64,000 nt of DNA from Chelativorans sp. J32 (GTDB taxonomy: Bacteria > Pseudomonadota > Alphaproteobacteria > Rhizobiales > Rhizobiaceae), in the NCBI RefSeq assembly GCF_000518985.1, contig NZ_JAEQ01000003.1:310001-374000 (forward strand), read 5' to 3'. The first letter of the stretch is position 1; the number at the start of each line of letters is the position of its first letter. Positions 55,086-63,464 of this stretch are shown here, piece by piece. The notes under the pieces were generated by a model that was not told where the DNA came from, searched no databases, and was given only the letters and a program-made list of their open reading frames with translations. The translations under genes and the position numbers were made by a program.

Positions 55086-57353
55086 TCAGTGAATTTGCTG
55101 ATGACCGAAGGCGCCGCCTTCGATGCTCACGCCGCGCGCTTCAAGGGCCTGCACGACATCTTTACGCATGCCGAACAGAGCCACGGTGCCGTTCACGAGC
55201 AGGAGAACCTTGTCTACTGCCTCGAGGAGGGAAGGGCGCTGCGTGATCGTGATGACGGTGATCTTGTTTTCCCGAGCGTGCTGAAGCGCACGCAGCAAGG
55301 CTGCATCTCCGGCGCTGTCGAGGTTCGAATTCGGTTCGTCCAGAACGACAAGGCGCGGGTTGCCGAAGAAGGCGCGCGCAAGTGCGATCCGCTGCTTCTG
55401 TCCGCCGGATAGCGGTGAGCCGTCCGCCGCCACCAGCGTCTCATAGCCGTGCGGCAGATTGGCGATCATCTCATGCACATCCGCCAGCCTCGCGGCCTCG
55501 TAGATCTGAGCGTCCGTCGCGTCATCCCGCATGCGGGCAATGTTGGCCTTGATTGTGCCAGGGAAAAGCTGAACATCCTGCGGCAGATATCCGATGTTCT
55601 CACCGAATTGCCGCTGGTCCCAGTTGCGAAGATCCATAAGATCGAGCCGTACGCTTCCCGAAGTGGGCAGGATCGAGCCCACCAGCATCTTGCCGAGCGT
55701 TGTCTTTCCCGCACCGGAATTGCCGATTACCGCGAGGGAATCGCCAGGGGAAAGGGCAAAGGAGACGCCGTTGAGCACTACCCGCTTCGTTCCCTGTGGC
55801 ACATAGAGGAGCCGCTCGACGTCGAGCCGACCCTCCGGGCGGGGCAGGTTCAGGCGTTCTAGATTGAGAGGCGAGGATTTCAGGAGGTTCGAGATGCGCT
55901 CGAAGGCGGATCGCGACTGGCTGTACTGGTTCCATCCTTCGATGGCGCCCTCGATGGGAGCCAAAGCGCGGCCCGCGATGATAGAGGCGGCGATCACCAT
56001 TCCTCCGGTGATCTCCCCTTCTATGGAAAGATAGGCGCCCCAACCAAGCATGCCGACCTGAGTGAGGAGCCGGGATGCCTTGGAGAGCGTGGCAAAGACA
56101 ACGTTGCGGTCCTGGGCGATGACCTGTGCCTTGAGGGAGCTCGCCGTGTCCTTGCCCCAGATCTGCACGGCTTCCGGGATCATGGCCAGCGCGTTGATGA
56201 TCTGTGAGTTGCGGGACATGGATTCCAGATGAAGATTGGCTTTCACCTGTGCCGCATTGGCTTCGCTGAAAGGCTTGGCCGTTGCGCGCTGGTTGAGCTG
56301 GGTGAAGGCGAGAAGCAGAAGCCCCGTGAGCACGACGATAAAGCCGAGATGCGGATGGATGAGGAACACGGCGACCACGAAGAGTGGGGCCATGGGCGCA
56401 TCCAGAAAGGCGAGCAGCGTGCGGGAGACCAGGAAAGAGCGAACTTGCTGGAGGTCGCCGAGGGTCTGATACTCACGCCCGTTGCTGTAGAGCGAGGCGC
56501 GCGCCGCCGCACTCAGGATCGGTGCTCCGAGTTGAGCGGCAAATTCCACCGCAGTCCGCATCAGGATGACGCGGCGGATCGCATCGAACACCGTCTGGAG
56601 GAGGACTGCGCCGATGATGACGAGCGTCAGCATCACCAGCGTGTCCAGCGACCGGCTGGTCAGGACGCGGTCTGAGATCTGGAAGAGGTAAATCGGGATG
56701 GCGAGAACGAGGATGTTTGTCGCCACGGTGAAGAGCATGACGATCGCAAGGTTTCTGCGGACGGCGGTGAGGCCCGCCTGCAGGCAAGCGGCGAAGTCGA
56801 TCGGACCCAGCCGCTTGTGAAACACGCCGTCGCCGCCGCCCGCTGGCAGGGTCCCCGGTCCTCCGCCCCCCGAAGCCGCCGGTTTCTCAGGGGCACGCGC
56901 CTTGGCCTCGATGGAATGTTCCTCTCGCTCCGGAGAGATCATCCCGGCCGAAAGCGCTGCTCCCTCGCGTACTTCCTTGACTGGTTCCTCGACCAGCACC
57001 TTCTCTTGCTCGACCGATCTGCCGGGTGGCGCTTTCCTTCGGGCGGGTGCGGCTTCATCAGTGTGAGCGATCGCTTCAGCGCCATTCATAGCTGATGGCT
57101 TTTGCGTTTCTTGCGTGCCGGCGGCGGGTCGCGCGGCTACCGCGGCCTGCCTCTCTCTTTCGACCGTGTCGAAGACCTCCAGGACCAATTGGTCGATCAA
57201 GGTATCCTTTCGAGAAACCCGCTCCTGCTCCGAGGACATGGGATGGGAAAGACGGTCATGGCCGGCCGAAAAGCCGTCACCCGTCGAAGGCGGGCGCGGA
57301 AACCCATGCTTCCAGGTGCTGGGAGGCGTTGCGGCGGGGATTATTTCCGACAT
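55086..57353 (-). CDS. Type I secretion ABC transporter (PrtD/PrsD type) with long N-terminal extension
   Basis: A 755-residue inner-membrane ATPase-permease. Residues about 185-480 are the membrane domain (first helix LAIVMLFTVATNILVLAIPI) and 510-740 the nucleotide-binding domain with Walker A GNSGAGKTT, signature LSGGQKQRI and Walker B LVVLDEPNSNLD. There is no C39 peptidase. Before the first helix lie about 185 residues of hydrophilic, Glu/Ala/Pro-rich, probably disordered sequence that PrtD-like proteins (about 570 residues) lack. ATG 57353 gives the full frame; an internal ATG at 57239 has no Shine-Dalgarno. It follows the 657-residue protein gene by 16 bases and should export the proteins encoded upstream. 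Confidence 0.9.
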   Translation of the reverse strand: MSEIIPAATPPSTWKHGFPRPPSTGDGFSAGHDRLSHPMSSEQERVSRKDTLIDQLVLEVFDTVERERQAAVAARPAAGTQETQKPSAMNGAEAIAHTDEAAPARRKAPPGRSVEQEKVLVEEPVKEVREGAALSAGMISPEREEHSIEAKARAPEKPAASGGGGPGTLPAGGGDGVFHKRLGPIDFAACLQAGLTAVRRNLAIVMLFTVATNILVLAIPIYLFQISDRVLTSRSLDTLVMLTLVIIGAVLLQTVFDAIRRVILMRTAVEFAAQLGAPILSAAARASLYSNGREYQTLGDLQQVRSFLVSRTLLAFLDAPMAPLFVVAVFLIHPHLGFIVVLTGLLLLAFTQLNQRATAKPFSEANAAQVKANLHLESMSRNSQIINALAMIPEAVQIWGKDTASSLKAQVIAQDRNVVFATLSKASRLLTQVGMLGWGAYLSIEGEITGGMVIAASIIAGRALAPIEGAIEGWNQYSQSRSAFERISNLLKSSPLNLERLNLPRPEGRLDVERLLYVPQGTKRVVLNGVSFALSPGDSLAVIGNSGAGKTTLGKMLVGSILPTSGSVRLDLMDLRNWDQRQFGENIGYLPQDVQLFPGTIKANIARMRDDATDAQIYEAARLADVHEMIANLPHGYETLVAADGSPLSGGQKQRIALARAFFGNPRLVVLDEPNSNLDSAGDAALLRALQHARENKITVITITQRPSLLEAVDKVLLLVNGTVALFGMRKDVVQALEARGVSIEGGAFGHQQIH

Positions 57354-57369
57354 TGAGGTTCTCGACCAA

Positions 57370-59343
57370 TCATCCGAGCATTGTGTTCACGCCGTCGGAA
57401 TGAAGGTAATCGACCTCGCCCTGATGTGCTGGAACGTAGTCGGGTGAGTCTGCCCCGGCCATGTCGTCATCGAGGAAGGCGACTGCTTCATTGACGAGGG
57501 CGTCAGGGTTCTGGCCCCAAATATCCGGCTCGGTGGAGATGATATCGGCCTGGATCAGGACTTCGGTGGAGTAATGCCCTTCGCCGACATAGGTCTTGCC
57601 GAGGGCGTCGAGGTCCATGATCGCGGCGTTGTTTGCAAGCGTATTGCTGCCAGTGGTTACAGACCAATCGGCGCCGGGATAGCCTTTCGTCGCGTCCATA
57701 GCCAAGGCGAGCTGGTCGCTGTCGCCCAGGATATTGGTCTGCTTAATATACTGCAGGTTGAGGAGGTCTCCGCTGATATAGAGGACACGCAGCGCGCCGA
57801 TGCCCGCGAAAGCGCTGTCCGAGAGAACTCCGCTATTTATGTAGTCTTCGCCGGCCGCAAGCTTTTCAGCCGTTTGGCGGTAGGCTTCGGGCATCGCCTC
57901 GAACCGGTCGGCGTCGCCGACATTGTAGATATAAGCCTGGTTCCAGAGCAGGTTGCCGGCGGTCGACAGCGACCCTTCGCCGGTGGTCTCAAAGCCATTG
58001 ACCGCCCCAACGAGATCGTTGTCGTTCAGGATGTTCAGCTGCTGGATGATGCTGGCATCGTAAACATTGCCGCCGATGATGATGAGGTCGTAGCCGAAAC
58101 CGATCTGCTCCAGCGAAATATCGTTATAGGCGTTGTTTTCTCCCGAATAGATGCGGCTGGTGACGCCGGACGAGGAGAGGATGCCGATATCGTTGTCGGT
58201 CATGAGGGTGAGCTGCTGAAGCCAGTTCATGATCATGAGATCGCCTTCAATCCGGGTGACCACCCAATGTTCGGGAAAATCCGGCTCTGGATCGAGCGTC
58301 GAATTTTGTTCGCCGAAATCACCGAAGCGTTCGAACGTGGCGATGTTGAAGCTCTGCGTCGGGTCGCTCTGGCGTATCCAATCGCCGACGGCAGAGCTGA
58401 CATAATCCCCGTCACACCAGGCATTGACCTGGATGATCGCGTTGATCTCCACATGCTCGCCCATCACCGCGGTGACTGGGGCGCCGGTCCAGTAATTCTT
58501 GAGGATAGCGTTGTTGACGAGGGTGTTGCTGCCGGTGTCGACCGTCACGGATACGTCGATTTCGACGCCATGCTCCGTGAGCTGGACATTGCCCTGGCTT
58601 TCTTCCTCGCTCTCGTCCTCGAAACTATGGTGGTCCTCGAATCTCGGTATGTCGCCCTCGATCCTAGCTCCATTCACGAAGGATCCGACGATCTGTTCCG
58701 ATTTGACGACCGTGACGTTGTCCGGTTGATCCTCGGGCAGGGCGTTCAGGATATCGGCAGCGGATTTGACGAACGCGACGACCTCCTCGGCCGTTCCCGG
58801 CATCTCGAGCTCGTCGAGCGGCATCAACTCGGCGGCATCTTCGGCAAGAGCTGCCAGCTGCGAATCACCCACCGCGTCGGGAGAGAACACCAGGCCATGT
58901 CCGCCCACGCCGAAATAATCGTCGTCGGACAGCGTGATCTCCTGGAACAGATAGCTCGCGACCGAGCCGACCGGCTCGATCTCCGGCAGAAGGATACGAT
59001 GAGACCCGCCATAGATCACATTCGTGAGGGAAGACTCGCCGGATAGCGGGTCATAGCGTCCGCCCAACGGAACTTCGAGCCTGTTGAAGGCGAGGTTCTG
59101 CGCCGGATAGATCGGAATGATTGGCTGGGGCGGAGCCTGATAGGCAAGTCCAGGCTCATAGCCCAAAAGCTGATAAGGTGCCTCGAACGGGACGTGCTCT
59201 TGAGGCAGGTCGGGGATTGATGTCTCCGCGGTTTTTCTTGCCTCGAACTCCCGGTACGCCTCCCTGAGGCGCGCTTCCTCGATCGTGATCCCGAACAGGC
59301 CGATAAAATGTGCAATGGCTTCAGTGACCCGATCCATCTGCAT
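57370..59343 (-). CDS. Putative type I secretion substrate or partner, acidic and internally repeated
   Basis: A 657-residue soluble acidic protein, no signal peptide, no RTX nonapeptides. I see three copies of a segment ending in Q-x-x-[NT]-[IL]-x-x-D-x-D at about 365-387, 423-445 and 523-545 (for example QQLNILNDNDL). A longer two-copy repeat starts TGSNTLVNNA at 270 and TGSNTLANNA at 564. QEITLSDDDYF at 134-144 matches QNANISDDDYL of the adjacent Gly-rich protein. The gene lies directly upstream of the T1SS ABC gene, with GAGGAG near its ATG. Similar proteins occur beside T1SS genes in rhizobia and are called type I secretion proteins without experimental role, as far as I know. It could be cargo or a cargo-binding partner. 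Confidence 0.7.
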   Translation of the reverse strand: MQMDRVTEAIAHFIGLFGITIEEARLREAYREFEARKTAETSIPDLPQEHVPFEAPYQLLGYEPGLAYQAPPQPIIPIYPAQNLAFNRLEVPLGGRYDPLSGESSLTNVIYGGSHRILLPEIEPVGSVASYLFQEITLSDDDYFGVGGHGLVFSPDAVGDSQLAALAEDAAELMPLDELEMPGTAEEVVAFVKSAADILNALPEDQPDNVTVVKSEQIVGSFVNGARIEGDIPRFEDHHSFEDESEEESQGNVQLTEHGVEIDVSVTVDTGSNTLVNNAILKNYWTGAPVTAVMGEHVEINAIIQVNAWCDGDYVSSAVGDWIRQSDPTQSFNIATFERFGDFGEQNSTLDPEPDFPEHWVVTRIEGDLMIMNWLQQLTLMTDNDIGILSSSGVTSRIYSGENNAYNDISLEQIGFGYDLIIIGGNVYDASIIQQLNILNDNDLVGAVNGFETTGEGSLSTAGNLLWNQAYIYNVGDADRFEAMPEAYRQTAEKLAAGEDYINSGVLSDSAFAGIGALRVLYISGDLLNLQYIKQTNILGDSDQLALAMDATKGYPGADWSVTTGSNTLANNAAIMDLDALGKTYVGEGHYSTEVLIQADIISTEPDIWGQNPDALVNEAVAFLDDDMAGADSPDYVPAHQGEVDYLHSDGVNTMLG

Positions 59344-59386
59344 GAGTGCTATCTCCTCTCAAGATCGGCTGACTGCTGGCCATGAA

Positions 59387-59410
59387 GACTGCGCGGTGAC
59401 CCGCGCAGTC
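59387..59410 (-). terminator. Strong hairpin between Gly-rich gene and downstream secretion genes
   Basis: GACTGCGCGG (59387-59396) pairs perfectly with CCGCGCAGTC (59401-59410) around a four-base loop, 45 bases past the Gly-rich gene stop. There is no T run, so partial termination, processing or 3'-end protection of the Gly-rich mRNA are all possible. Confidence 0.55.
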
Positions 59411-59455
59411 CCAGTTTCATCGGCTCGCGCCGGCGAAGCCGACAAAACGCCCCCC

Positions 59456-61102
59456 TTAGGTGGTTGCGTCGTCGAAGTCTTCGCCTGCGACGGAACTCGT
59501 GAGGTCGCCGCCGACCACGGTCATGTCGATCGCGTTCTGCTGCAGGTTAGCCCCCATCACGATTTCCTGGTTGAAGGCGCTCGTGCTGACGATGGAATCG
59601 GCCGTTGCCGTGCTGTGCCCGTAGACATAGCCGTCGTCCCCATTACCAGTGCCCCAGCTTCCGCCGTCGCCGCCTGCGCCGCCGGCGCCCGTGAAGGCCG
59701 AGCCGCCCGCGCCACCTGCGCCGCCGGGACCGGCTGATGCCCAGCCGCCGAAGCCGTCGCCGCCGTCACCGCTTACCCAGGCGCCGCTCAACGCGCCGCC
59801 ACCTACGCCACCGCCAGCCGTTGCATCGCCGGCCGTGGGATCTCCGCCCGTTGCGGCGCCGCTGGCAGCAGCCCCGCCAATGCCTGAACCGCCTGCGCCA
59901 CCCGCGCCGCCAGTTCCTACACCGCTACCCGTTCCGGTGCCGTCTCCGGTACCGGTTCCAGCAGATGCGCCGCCAGCACCGCCTGCGCCACCCGGACCAG
60001 CGCCTCCACCAGCGCCGCCCGCAGCGCCGCCTGTCGTGCCGCCATCGCCAGCGGTATTGGTGCCGCCAGCACCGGCAGCACCGGTGTCGCCGCCGATATT
60101 CAGGATGGGGATGATCGGCAGGAAGCCATCAACGCCGTCGCCGGCAATGGCGTCGCCGCCATTCGCGTCGTCTGTGTCTCCGCCATTGGCGTTGCCGCTC
60201 GATCCGCCGTCACCGCCATTGCCACCATCTGTGTCGCCGCCACGGGCTCCGTCACCAGCGAGTGCAGCTCCGACCCCCAGCCCGAGGCCGAGGCCGAGCC
60301 CGGTACCCGTTCCGATACCGCCATCGCCGCCGCGCGCGCCATCGCCGCGGCCGCCATCGGCACGTCCGCTGTCTGCATTGCCACCGGCGGCATCGCCGCC
60401 CGTTGCCGCGCCGCCTGACGCCGCGCCGCCAACTGCCGCACTTGTAGCCGTGCCGCTGCCATTGCCACCAATGCCGCCGCCCGAAAGGGCAAGGCCGCCG
60501 AAGCCGCCATTCCCGCCGTCGGCGTCGGCATCTGAACCGCCGTCACCACCGATACCGCCCGCGGAGATGCCGTCATCCGATTCTGCGATGCCGCCATCGG
60601 AATCGATCGTCTGGCTAAAAGTACCGTTGTTGGTGACCTGGGCGTTCTCGAGATAGTCATCATCCGAGATATTGGCATTCTGACTGATGACGTTCCCGAC
60701 ATCATTGCCCGCACCGTTGAGGGCATCGTTCAGCACGTCAGCGAAATTGACGTTGAACATGCCTTCGATGGTGCTGTTGTCGATATCAGCAAAGTCGTCG
60801 TCGGAGGGCTCATAGCCGGTCAGGTCAATACCAACGTCGACCGTCACCGCGGTGGTGCTGGTATTCGTATTCGTGTTGCCGTTGGTGTTGCTGTTGACGC
60901 CAGTGCTGCTGCTGGTGGCCGTGGACGTGCTGTCGGACGAATTGTCCGTCGTATTTGTGTTTGTGTTCGTGCTCGACTGCGTCTGTTGCTGCTGCTGTTG
61001 CTCGCGCTGCTGCTGTTGTTGCTGTTCGCGCTGCTGTTGCTGCTGCTCTTGTTCCTGCGCAGGATCGAACCAACCAAAAAGATGGTTGTTGTTGCTGCTC
61101 AT
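59456..61102 (-). CDS. Poly-Gln/Asn and glycine-rich low-complexity protein, putative T1SS substrate
   Basis: A 548-residue protein in blocks: a start MSSNNNHLFGWFDP, a Gln/Glu/Arg repeat (16-40, three copies of about eight residues like EQQQQQQR), a Thr/Asn/Ser tract (41-84), a folded-looking acidic stretch (85-170) with QNANISDDDYL at 141-151, a long Gly/Ala/Asp/Thr-rich region (about 171-505) with one hydrophobic island (FLPIIPILNIGG), and an ordered-looking C-terminal 45 residues containing NLQQNAIDMTVVGGDL. No Sec signal and no true RTX repeat. ATG 61102 has GAGG eight bases upstream. The position before the T1SS genes and the uncleaved C-terminus suggest secretion as a matrix or surface protein. 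The function is unknown. Confidence 0.75.
   Translation of the reverse strand: MSSNNNHLFGWFDPAQEQEQQQQQREQQQQQQREQQQQQQTQSSTNTNTNTTDNSSDSTSTATSSSTGVNSNTNGNTNTNTSTTAVTVDVGIDLTGYEPSDDDFADIDNSTIEGMFNVNFADVLNDALNGAGNDVGNVISQNANISDDDYLENAQVTNNGTFSQTIDSDGGIAESDDGISAGGIGGDGGSDADADGGNGGFGGLALSGGGIGGNGSGTATSAAVGGAASGGAATGGDAAGGNADSGRADGGRGDGARGGDGGIGTGTGLGLGLGLGVGAALAGDGARGGDTDGGNGGDGGSSGNANGGDTDDANGGDAIAGDGVDGFLPIIPILNIGGDTGAAGAGGTNTAGDGGTTGGAAGGAGGGAGPGGAGGAGGASAGTGTGDGTGTGSGVGTGGAGGAGGSGIGGAAASGAATGGDPTAGDATAGGGVGGGALSGAWVSGDGGDGFGGWASAGPGGAGGAGGSAFTGAGGAGGDGGSWGTGNGDDGYVYGHSTATADSIVSTSAFNQEIVMGANLQQNAIDMTVVGGDLTSSVAGEDFDDATT
59588..60592 (-). repeat. Glycine-rich low-complexity coding region
   Basis: About 335 codons dominated by Gly, Ala, Asp, Ser and Thr in irregular GGxGG-like runs, superficially like mycobacterial PE-PGRS proteins. 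The DNA is imperfectly repetitive and very GC-rich, which creates a long proline-rich open frame on the opposite strand. Confidence 0.8.
60983..61057 (-). repeat. CAG/CAA triplet repeat encoding poly-Gln with Glu/Arg
   Basis: Roughly three tandem units of 24 bases encode Q5-6 blocks separated by R-E. The unit structure invites slippage, so copy number may vary between strains. Confidence 0.8.
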
Positions 61103-61598
61103 CGTCGTGTCCTCTATCGGAGGCCGCGACAGCTTGACCGCTATTCATCTCCTTAGGGTCTTCGCCGTGCTGCCGTTGGATTTTGGTTGATAATGGCGGC
61201 CGGACGCGTAGGGCGCGGCGGACGCCTGCCAGATCATCTTCTCTTCTCTTGCAGTCCTCCCGTTGGCTCCAGCGGGGCGCGGTACCCAAGGCTCGATCGG
61301 GCGAAATGAGCCCGGCTCGATCCGCATTCCCGGTGGTCAGAGGTGGGAGTCTCTCGCTGGAGGGGCTCTGAAAGAAGACGGCAGTTCGGCCTAGCGAGGT
61401 CTTAATAAGAGGCGGTTGAAGGGTAGTTTGCCAATCAGAAGCGAGGCGTCTGTCATCAAAATCGATTGCCTCACAAAGCTACGAATCCGCCCCAGATCTG
61501 GCTGAATGGTCGAGCCAATACCCCATTCGGCGGATTTCACCTCTCTTGCGATAAGCTAAACTCGCGCGCTCGCCACGGGGTGCAGCGCGGGGAACGTC
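61103..61598. other. Intergenic region upstream of the secretion locus
   Basis: A 496-base divergent gap between the Gly-rich gene (minus) and the 161-residue gene (plus). It must carry promoters for both, but I find no convincing -35/-10 pair, no EcfG-type GGAAC element and no strong palindrome. The part around 61380-61560 is less GC-rich than its surroundings. Confidence 0.5.
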
Positions 61599-62084
61599 AT
61601 GCCAAGACTCCAGGAAATCCTTCTGCTGGTCGGACAGCTCAACTATACGTGGACCAACACGGAAAGCCTGCTCATCTATCTCATTGGGGGGCTTGCGCGG
61701 GTAGACAAGGAAACCGCCATCGTCATCTTTCTGACGCTCAATACGACCCGCGCCCGCATCGATCTGGTGGAGCGGCTTGCCAAGATGCAGAAGACGCCGG
61801 CCGAATGCCGGGCCGAAATCCTCGAAGTCACCAACCGTCTTCTGAAAGAGGCAGGGCTGCGCAACAAGTTCAATCACTGCATCTATTCGTTCGATCCCGA
61901 AAGCGGACGCGGCATCACGCAGCTGATGCGCATCTTCGAGAGCAGGGAAGAGATCAAATACGGTAAGGTGGAGAGATTGGACGAGCGGGAAATGGCGCGG
62001 ATCCGGAAGAGCATTGCCTCGCTCGTCGACCTTAACAAGGCGATCTGGGCGATCGCCCGCAAATACGAGTTCCCGATCTCCTGA
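61599..62084 (+). CDS. Hypothetical helical protein with HEPN-like RNxxxH motif
   Basis: A 161-residue protein, probably all-helical, without signal peptide or membrane segment. The segment LRNKFNHCIYSFD contains an Arg-Asn-x3-His arrangement that resembles the HEPN signature (R, a polar residue, then His after 4-6 residues), preceded by long helices (ARIDLVERLAK, EVTNRLLKEAG). HEPN proteins include RNases and substrate-binding subunits of defence and toxin-antitoxin systems, but no nucleotidyltransferase or antitoxin gene is adjacent. The ATG has a GGGAA element close upstream. I cannot assign a function. Confidence 0.6.
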   Translation: MPRLQEILLLVGQLNYTWTNTESLLIYLIGGLARVDKETAIVIFLTLNTTRARIDLVERLAKMQKTPAECRAEILEVTNRLLKEAGLRNKFNHCIYSFDPESGRGITQLMRIFESREEIKYGKVERLDEREMARIRKSIASLVDLNKAIWAIARKYEFPIS

Positions 62085-62086
62085 AC

Positions 62087-63283
62087 CTAGCTCGCTTCCG
62101 ACCCGGCCTCGTCCCCGGTGGTGCCGTTGAACCGTTGCGCGAGCCCTTCCGGATCGAGCGGTTGGCCGGCCATCAACATCTCGGCCGACTTGAACGCTCC
62201 GGCCACCAGACGCAGAAGCGGTTCTGGGCCGAGCATTTCCAAGGGCATACCCATCTGCCCTTTCCCGGGGCTACGCGGCGGCCAGACCCTCAGCCCGAAA
62301 TATCGTGCGGCCTTGCGGTCGATATCCCCCCAATACTGGATGATCGCGGTGCCAGCGGCGGCTTTGGCAAGCTTGCCCAGCGCGGTGATATCCAAACGCA
62401 TCTTGTTGGTCGGGCGTTGCGCCAGGACGACGGCGTCCCAGGGATGGGCAAAGACGACATCCGAGTTCTGGAAGACCACCACCTGCGCTCCGGCATCCCT
62501 CAATCCGCGCTGGAGATTATAGGCGAGCGGATTATCGCATATGAGCGCGATCACGGCCCGGTCCACTTTCACGCCCGCAGCCTCGAACATTCTCAGCAGC
62601 AGCGCGGGCTGGAACTCGGCGCCGCCGATCAGATCGTGCGACTGGTTGATCGCCGCAACCTGCACCTGGTGCTCGCGGACGGCCTCGATGTCGAGATCGT
62701 CTTCCAGCACCATCCACGCCTCGCGCATGGTGGCGATGACGCCGTTCTGCGGCAACAGCTCGATCATCGATCGGGTGATCGGGCGTATCGGCTCGCTGTT
62801 GAGCAGAAGATTGGCGGTGCTGCAGGTGTGATGGTCGATGCGCTCGCGCATGCTCAGCGCCTGCTCCACGCGGGCGAGCGCGGCGAGCGAATGAGTGATT
62901 TCCGCCGCCTCCTGGGCCGAGTAATAGCGGTTGGAGGGTCGGGTGACGGCGGTCACTCCCGCAGCTCCGGCGAGGAGCGCGATGGTCGCCGCCGCGGCCA
63001 TATAGCCGCTTGCGGCCGGCACGACCACGTTTAGGCCCTTCAGATTGAGGTTGAAGCTCTCGGTCATTCGGTGAATGAGCGACAGCATCAGGGGCATGTC
63101 CGTTTGCGAGATCGATCTCTGGGAACTGCTAGCGTGCCACATTACCCGCTCGCAACCCGTTTGCCGACACTCATCTGCCTTCGCTCCTGCTTCGCTTGTC
63201 GTGGCCGCATGAACGATCCCTCGGTGAAGCGGCTCACCGGAGATACGGAAAAACCTTAGGTCTCTCAGGGCTGTATCGCTCAT
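62087..63283 (-). CDS. Unrecognised 398-residue protein with Rossmann-like segments
   Basis: A soluble protein of 398 residues from ATG 63283; a later in-frame start around MPLMLSLIHRM (residue 63) is possible. From residue 80 the sequence alternates beta-strand-like and helical segments: GLNVVVPAASGYMAAAA, then NGVIATMREAWMVLEDD, VDRAVIALICDNPLAYNLQ, AQVVVFQNSDVVFAHPWDAV. This pattern suggests one or two Rossmann-like domains. It ends two bases from the convergent 161-residue gene stop. I do not recognise the family; the nearby glycosyltransferase hints at polysaccharide metabolism, but that is only context. Confidence 0.65.
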   Translation of the reverse strand: MSDTALRDLRFFRISGEPLHRGIVHAATTSEAGAKADECRQTGCERVMWHASSSQRSISQTDMPLMLSLIHRMTESFNLNLKGLNVVVPAASGYMAAAATIALLAGAAGVTAVTRPSNRYYSAQEAAEITHSLAALARVEQALSMRERIDHHTCSTANLLLNSEPIRPITRSMIELLPQNGVIATMREAWMVLEDDLDIEAVREHQVQVAAINQSHDLIGGAEFQPALLLRMFEAAGVKVDRAVIALICDNPLAYNLQRGLRDAGAQVVVFQNSDVVFAHPWDAVVLAQRPTNKMRLDITALGKLAKAAAGTAIIQYWGDIDRKAARYFGLRVWPPRSPGKGQMGMPLEMLGPEPLLRLVAGAFKSAEMLMAGQPLDPEGLAQRFNGTTGDEAGSEAS

Positions 63284-63440
63284 GCCTTGCCCACACGCCC
63301 CCCCATTTGCGCATCAGCAAGGCAATCATAGAGCCGCGCTTTTTCGATGTTGACCGAATATTTGGGCAGAATTACCAACGCATAGGTGTTAGCGGTCTCA
63401 TCTAGTGAGCGTATCCGCTGTCCTGATCTAATCATTTGGG

Positions 63441-63462
63441 ACCGCGGCAGGCCGTTCGCGGT
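63441..63462. repeat. Inverted repeat (small stem) in intergenic region
   Basis: ACCGCG (63441-63446) and CGCGGT (63457-63462) are perfect arms around ten bases. It directly abuts the larger hairpin at 63465-63518, forming a two-stem element. Confidence 0.5.
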
Positions 63463-63464
63463 GG

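Noticed and set aside
59588-60592. RTX calcium-binding repeats in the Gly-rich protein
   Set aside because: Glycine and aspartate are abundant, but the GGxGxDxUx nonapeptide with its hydrophobic position is not repeated in register.
59649-60656. Long proline/serine-rich open frame on the plus strand
   Set aside because: It is the reverse complement of the Gly/Ala/Asp-rich coding region, has no Shine-Dalgarno and shows only the mirrored composition.
60983-61057. CRISPR-like or tandem DNA repeat array
   Set aside because: The repeat is a coding CAG/CAA triplet tract for poly-Gln without spacers or cas genes.
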